The position numbers and the translations under genes were made by a program. Source: Lentibacillus amyloliquefaciens (GTDB taxonomy: Bacteria > Bacillota > Bacilli > Bacillales > Amphibacillaceae). From it: 64,000 bases of DNA. The notes below the pieces were generated by a model. It had not been told where the DNA came from. It did not search any database and saw nothing but the letters and a program-made list of their open reading frames with translations. The stretch is from the NCBI RefSeq assembly GCF_001307805.1, contig NZ_CP013862.1, positions 2,418,001 to 2,482,000 on the forward strand. The letters are read 5' to 3'. Shown here piece by piece: positions 59,989 to 64,000 of the stretch (the stretch's first letter is position 1; each line of letters begins with the position of its first letter).

Positions 59989-62031
59989 TTATGAGTTATT
60001 CTCATCGTTATTGTCAGTGTCTTCTGCCTCTTCTTTGTTGTTATCTTCTGTACTCTCTTTTTCAGTATTTTTCTCTTCTGTGCTTTCCTCATTGTCTTTT
60101 CCATACTGATATTCGTTCGGGTCAACAGGTTCCCAATCTTCACTAGGTTCATAGAAACGCAGCAGATCGCCATTTAGAACCTCATCATTCAGGCTCAGTT
60201 CATAAAGGACCTGATCGCGTTTTTCTTTCATTTCCTTAGTCGGTTCTTCGATAGGTTCGCCCGTGTCATTATCATAAAAGACTTCTTGAACATAACTGTA
60301 TTCTTCAGTCATAAAGCTGCCGTTTCGGAACGGCACAAAGTCTTTATGCTCATCGGAAAACATGTCAGTTCCAAACTGAATATATTTTTTTGAGTCGATT
60401 CCCAATAAATGCAACATCGTTGGCACCACATCAGTCATGCCTGAATATTCATGGTTGGTACCCTGTCCTTCCATACCCGGGACACGAATCATATACGGCA
60501 CACGCTGCAAGTTGGCATTTTTCAATGGCGTGATTTCCTCGCCCGTTATTTCACTCATGGCGCGGTTATGATTTTCAGAAATACCGTTATGGTCGCCATA
60601 AATCATAATGACTGAGTCTTCATACAGCCCTTTTTCCTTGAGGTCATCGAAAAACTGTTTCAGCGCTTCATCCAGATAGCGGGCTGTCTGAAAGTAACGG
60701 TCAACTGTGCCATCACCGGTTTCAGCCGGCTCAATTGACGCTTCACCCTCATCCAGAACAAACGGATAATGGTGGGTCAGCGTCATCATGTGCGCATAGA
60801 ACGGCTCATCCTTTTGAGCCAAATCTTCAAGCATTGGCATGGACTGTTTAAAGAATGGCTTATCTTTTAAGCCATAGTTGATGACTTTATCCTCGCTCAT
60901 ATCGTAATAACTGGATTCATAGAACTTATCAATGCCGAGTTGCTTGTAAACCTTGTCCCGATTCCAGAATGAGCCTTCATCACCATGGAATACAGCACTT
61001 GTATAGTCCTGTTTCTGGTCGAGAATCGCCGGCAATGCCTGATACGTGTTAGAGCCTTTCGTGACAAATGCAGAACCCTGTGGCAAGCCGTACAATGAAG
61101 TATCCAATAACAGCTCCGCATCCGCGGTTTTACCTTGTTCAGTCTGATGGAAGAAGTTATCGAAATACGTAAAATTCTTGCTATCATCGTGAACAAGCGA
61201 GTTAAGGAAAGGTGTCACTTCTTCGCCGTGCAATTTATAATCAATCAGGAATGACTGAAACGACTCAAGGTGAATCTTGATAATATTTTTGCCTTCTGCT
61301 TTTCCGAAGTACTTCTCATTTGGCTCAGCGTATTTCTTATCGGTGTAATTTTCCACCTCTGTTACATCCTCACTTGAGGCCATCGAACGTTTAGCATTGG
61401 CCTTAACGGACTGAACTGTGTTGAATACGGCAAAATTTGGCGCACCGAGGTATTTCACAATATAATTATTATCAAATACCCGTTCCAAAAGCTGTGGACG
61501 GTCTATCTCCGCCAAGCCTAAATTGCCGGCAAACACAAGCACACCGGTAGCCAGCACTGCAAATGGTTTTTTGAAACTTAAGCGTGCCGGGGACCAGACG
61601 GCTTTCCGTTTGAAGAACAGAACAGCCAGGATAATGAGGTCCAGCGCATAAAAGACATCATACCATTCAGCCAATCCCAGAAAACTTTTGCCGATACTGC
61701 CGGCGTTGTCCGTCTGCATCAGTGTTTGAATGGTAATAAAGCTGCTATATTCGCGATAGAATACAATGTTGGCGTACATAAACAAGGTCAACAAGGAATC
61801 AATAATCAAGAGCGCAATGCCGAATCGTTTCCCTTTAAAAAATAAAGCCAGACCCAGCAGAATCAAGCCGGAACTCAAAGGGTTGATAAACAGCAAAAAG
61901 TGCTGCAGCAAATTGGTGACGCCTAAATTAAACTCTGAAATATATATAATATAAGTTTTCATCCAAAACAGGACTAAAGCTAGCAGAAAAAATCCCATCT
62001 TAGTCGATTTTAAATTTGTTAACTTTTTCAC
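59989..62031 (-). CDS. ltaS: Lipoteichoic acid synthase family protein (LtaS)
   Basis: A 680-residue membrane enzyme: five N-terminal helices (to about 200), a linker with SMASSED that could be a signal-peptidase site, then the extracellular sulfatase-fold domain that polymerises glycerol phosphate from phosphatidylglycerol. The catalytic threonine is in HQTEQGKTADAELL; IKIHLESFQSF and IMIYGDHNGISENHN supply metal ligands. A ~45-residue Glu/Asn-rich tail after VDPNEYQYG is unusual for the family and suits an acidic, salt-adapted surface. Start ATG after GAGAAAACG; single gene. Confidence 0.92.
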   Translation of the reverse strand: MKKLTNLKSTKMGFFLLALVLFWMKTYIIYISEFNLGVTNLLQHFLLFINPLSSGLILLGLALFFKGKRFGIALLIIDSLLTLFMYANIVFYREYSSFITIQTLMQTDNAGSIGKSFLGLAEWYDVFYALDLIILAVLFFKRKAVWSPARLSFKKPFAVLATGVLVFAGNLGLAEIDRPQLLERVFDNNYIVKYLGAPNFAVFNTVQSVKANAKRSMASSEDVTEVENYTDKKYAEPNEKYFGKAEGKNIIKIHLESFQSFLIDYKLHGEEVTPFLNSLVHDDSKNFTYFDNFFHQTEQGKTADAELLLDTSLYGLPQGSAFVTKGSNTYQALPAILDQKQDYTSAVFHGDEGSFWNRDKVYKQLGIDKFYESSYYDMSEDKVINYGLKDKPFFKQSMPMLEDLAQKDEPFYAHMMTLTHHYPFVLDEGEASIEPAETGDGTVDRYFQTARYLDEALKQFFDDLKEKGLYEDSVIMIYGDHNGISENHNRAMSEITGEEITPLKNANLQRVPYMIRVPGMEGQGTNHEYSGMTDVVPTMLHLLGIDSKKYIQFGTDMFSDEHKDFVPFRNGSFMTEEYSYVQEVFYDNDTGEPIEEPTKEMKEKRDQVLYELSLNDEVLNGDLLRFYEPSEDWEPVDPNEYQYGKDNEESTEEKNTEKESTEDNNKEEAEDTDNNDENNS

Positions 62032-62292
62032 GTTTTCTCACTCCATAATTTTCATACTGACTTTTAGATTCATGTCAGCTGTGCTACCATGCTGTTAACC
62101 ACAATCTTAAAAAAGATTTTAATTACAGGCTGAGATACATTGTACACCTATATTGTCTTTTTGTTAAGACCCAATTTACGAAAATTTAACACGGAATTAT
62201 CAATACCCGTTATACTAGAAGTTAAACTACACCATACCAGCCATTATTTACCTGAAATAATTAAAGGGAATAGAAGAAAGGAGAAAAGACGC

Positions 62293-62661
62293 ATGGCTAA
62301 ACATATCGTGTTTTATGATGCTGAGTGCCCATTGTGCCGAACGGTAAAAGCTGTACTGATGAGGCTGGACAGGAATGAAACGATTACATGGTATCCGGTT
62401 CAGAACGTAAGAAAAGAACTGCAGGCGCGAATTAATATCTATAAAAATATGTATGATGAAATCTATATGTACACAAAAGACAGGAAGGTGCTAACGGGAT
62501 TTTATACAGTGCGCAAGATTCTTTCTGTATTGCCGGCCACCAAGCCCATCGGAATGCTTTTTTACCTTCCGCTTGTGGATTATATTGGAGACCCGGCATA
62601 CCGATTCGTATCGACCCGCCGCTATAAGTGGTTTGGGAGAGTGCCGTATGAGGGGCTATGA
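62293..62661 (+). CDS. DCC-family thiol-disulfide oxidoreductase (DUF393)
   Basis: A 122-residue protein with the D-x-x-C-x-x-C signature YDAECPLCRTVKAVL (cysteines 12 and 15), as in the DUF393 DCC family of thioredoxin-like predicted oxidoreductases. Physiological partner unknown. ATG at 62293 follows AAAGGAG; the frame extends further upstream but through promoter-like sequence. Divergent from ltaS. Confidence 0.83.
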   Translation: MAKHIVFYDAECPLCRTVKAVLMRLDRNETITWYPVQNVRKELQARINIYKNMYDEIYMYTKDRKVLTGFYTVRKILSVLPATKPIGMLFYLPLVDYIGDPAYRFVSTRRYKWFGRVPYEGL

Positions 62662-62715
62662 TGCGGCAGGATGCTAAAATGTGTTATAAAACGGGAAATA
62701 CCCACCCCCCACTAC

Positions 62716-62745
62716 AAAAGCCGCAGTCAGTATACTGCGGCTTTT
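62716..62745. terminator. Bidirectional terminator
   Basis: AAAAGCCGCAGT pairs with ACTGCGGCTTTT, 6-base loop, between the DCC and luciferase-like genes. Confidence 0.88.
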
Positions 62746-62845
62746 ATCTGCTTCATTTGCAGTTTTTGATTGTGCCGGAAATTTCCTCCTAATACAGCCA
62801 CAAAAGGTAGTACTTTTCTTTACTATACCGAACTTTTTAGAAACC

Positions 62846-63853
62846 CTAATTGAATGCTCCAGCCAATAATTCAATCGCTTTTTTACGGGCTTCCAACCCT
62901 GGCATAAGCGGTACTAACAGGACTTCATCAGCCTTAAATTGTGTAATCAACTCATTTAATTGTTCTGTGACACTTTCAATATCGCCCACTACCATGCGGA
63001 TTCGATTCGCTTGAATAATCGCCTTTTCCTCTTCTGTATAAGGATATTGCCGGGCTGTTTCAACTGATGGAAATTCTTTCAAATGGCCAAAATCATCCGT
63101 GCCGAGCAACCAAAAATCCAAGGCTTCTGCGTATTCCTCTGCTAACTCATTCGTTTCAGCAACGACAACAAACGGGGCAATGGACACTTTAGGTTCCGGC
63201 ATGAATGATGAAGGTTTAAATTCATTGCGATACGTCTCCGCTGCCTGGATACCAATATTTAATTTATCAATGCCTGCAAGTGGAAATAATCCAAACGTAT
63301 AGCCAATTCCCAGTTTAGCAGCCATCTTGGCATTTCTGACACTGGTTGACAACACCCACATCTGGGGAACGGTTGAAATAACAGGGTTAGCCGTAATCCC
63401 GGAAAAACGATGGTTTTCATCCACTTGATCGCTCAAATACTTGGTTAAATCAACAATACTCTGCTCGTAACCTGAGTTTACCTTTTTATTCTCATTCAAC
63501 GTCCGATTCACAATCGCCGTTCCTACCGTATTGCCTATCCCCAAATCAATTCGACCGGGATGAAACGCCTCGAGAATCCGAAAATTTTCAGCGACTTTAT
63601 AAGGGCTATAATGTGGAATCATCACACCGCCCGAGCCGATACGAATCCGCTCTGTCGCATCTGCTAAATGCATCATGATCAGTTCCGGTGAACTACTGGC
63701 AAAAGCAGGAACGTTATGATGTTCTGCCATCCAAAACCGCACGTAGCCTAAGACTTCAGCTAATTGAGCCAGCTCAATCGTATTCTGCAAAGCAGTTTGG
63801 GCACTCGAGCCTTCATCAATTTGAGCGTAATCCAAAATCCCTAATTTAACCAA
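62846..63853 (-). CDS. LLM-class flavin-dependent oxidoreductase
   Basis: A 335-residue bacterial-luciferase-like monooxygenase. Family features: LGILDYAQIDEG at the start, the RFWMAEHHNVPAFASSSPELIMMHLADATERIRIGSGGVMIPH flavin-site region, HPGRIDLGIG, and the late KADEVLLVPLMPG strand. It probably uses FMNH2 from a partner reductase; substrate unknown. TTG at 63853 lies 6 bases after AGAAGG and gives the common family start; GTG 63859 abuts that box. Confidence 0.88.
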   Translation of the reverse strand: MVKLGILDYAQIDEGSSAQTALQNTIELAQLAEVLGYVRFWMAEHHNVPAFASSSPELIMMHLADATERIRIGSGGVMIPHYSPYKVAENFRILEAFHPGRIDLGIGNTVGTAIVNRTLNENKKVNSGYEQSIVDLTKYLSDQVDENHRFSGITANPVISTVPQMWVLSTSVRNAKMAAKLGIGYTFGLFPLAGIDKLNIGIQAAETYRNEFKPSSFMPEPKVSIAPFVVVAETNELAEEYAEALDFWLLGTDDFGHLKEFPSVETARQYPYTEEEKAIIQANRIRMVVGDIESVTEQLNELITQFKADEVLLVPLMPGLEARKKAIELLAGAFN

Positions 63854-63883
63854 TGTCACCCTTCTTTCTAAGTCTGACGGGGC

Positions 63884-64000
63884 TTATGCTTTTTCACTTA
63901 AAATAAAGCTGACTAATTCTTCTTTCGTTAGCTTTCCGAAATAATTAGTTAAATCAAACGGCACTAACGCATTTAATAAGTCTTCTTTCCTTAACCGTAC
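63884..64000 (-). CDS. C-terminal end of an unidentified protein (partial)
   Basis: The final 38 codons of a leftward gene entering from beyond 64000: it reads VRLRKEDLLNALVPFDLTNY then FGKLTKEELVSFILSEKA and a TAA at 63884-63886. It lies 30 bases upstream of the luciferase-like gene on the same strand, so the two are probably co-transcribed. Too short to assign. Confidence 0.5.
   Translation of the reverse strand, partial: VRLRKEDLLNALVPFDLTNYFGKLTKEELVSFILSEKA

Overview
The window reads as a chromosomal segment of a spore-forming, probably moderately halophilic member of the Bacillaceae (Virgibacillus/Lentibacillus/Oceanobacillus type). This is inferred from gene content: a LysM/GH18 SleL-like spore enzyme, the TCPIS bacilliredoxin YtxJ, YfhD, YueI, YndM, YkvR, an LtaS-type lipoteichoic acid synthase, a hom-thrC-thrB operon, a BCCT carrier and a CYP152-type P450. 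Purine-rich Shine-Dalgarno sites and frequent TTG/GTG starts fit the same group. No rRNA, tRNA, CRISPR array, prophage or transposase gene was seen.

Layout. 1-6.5 kb: start of an aconitase (-), an AIM24-family protein, yfhD, yueI, then an ABC-2 exporter + LytTR regulator + DUF3021 operon, a zinc-ribbon protein and a coiled-coil protein. 6.7-14.4 kb: acetoacetyl-CoA synthetase behind a promoter with a CcpA-like cre site, then leftward small enzymes (methyltransferase, GNAT, phosphatase, P-loop kinase), yhdT-panF and a DUF4064 protein. 14.7-17.7 kb: a complete TPP-riboswitch thiamine salvage operon, thiW-thiD-thiM-thiE. 17.9-25.4 kb: MerR/TipA-type regulator, Gly/Pro-rich protein, squalene/phytoene synthase family enzyme, BCCT carrier, and a GntR(YtrA)-ABC operon. 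25.8-33.7 kb: YqxD, GNAT, SleL-like hydrolase, CYP152 P450, YkvR and hom-thrC-thrB. 34-36.2 kb: a quinone/catechol stress cluster (MhqR-like MarR, MhqD-like esterase, CatE-like dioxygenase). 36.3-44.6 kb: DUF3891, EcsC, catalase, a TetR-controlled ABC-2 exporter and a CaCA exchanger. 44.7-53 kb: UPF0182 protein, YndM, YtxJ, YjbQ, RluA-type synthase, two FMN reductases, an HxlR redox-type regulator and a DsbA-fold protein. 53-64 kb: a truncated gene, a DUF1992 protein, a HEPN/MNT pair, an orphan fused peptide-type permease, LysR/acetyltransferase, a hydratase, LtaS, a DCC protein and a luciferase-like oxidoreductase.

The most unusual signal lies between genes. A dispersed element of about 125-250 bp (five long copies and a fragment) has two hairpins whose paired bases change together between copies while the joining strands stay nearly constant. 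One copy is nested inside a second, terminal-inverted-repeat element with an apparent AAAAAG target duplication; another supplies the last codons and stop of the TetR gene. Other elements sit in the leader of the threonine operon, at the stop of the permease gene, upstream of the ytrA-like promoter, and at the truncated end of a TolB-like reading frame. Two intergenic spacers share a degenerate 20-bp tandem repeat and a third holds a different 21-bp one.

Several transcription circuits can be read directly: a MerR promoter with a 19-bp spacer, GAATTC-centred palindromes at both the mhqR-like gene and an FMN reductase 16 kb away, paired GACC-N5-GGTC sites at the TetR gene, and a GntR operator over its own promoter. 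The TetR gene appears to start at an ATC codon.
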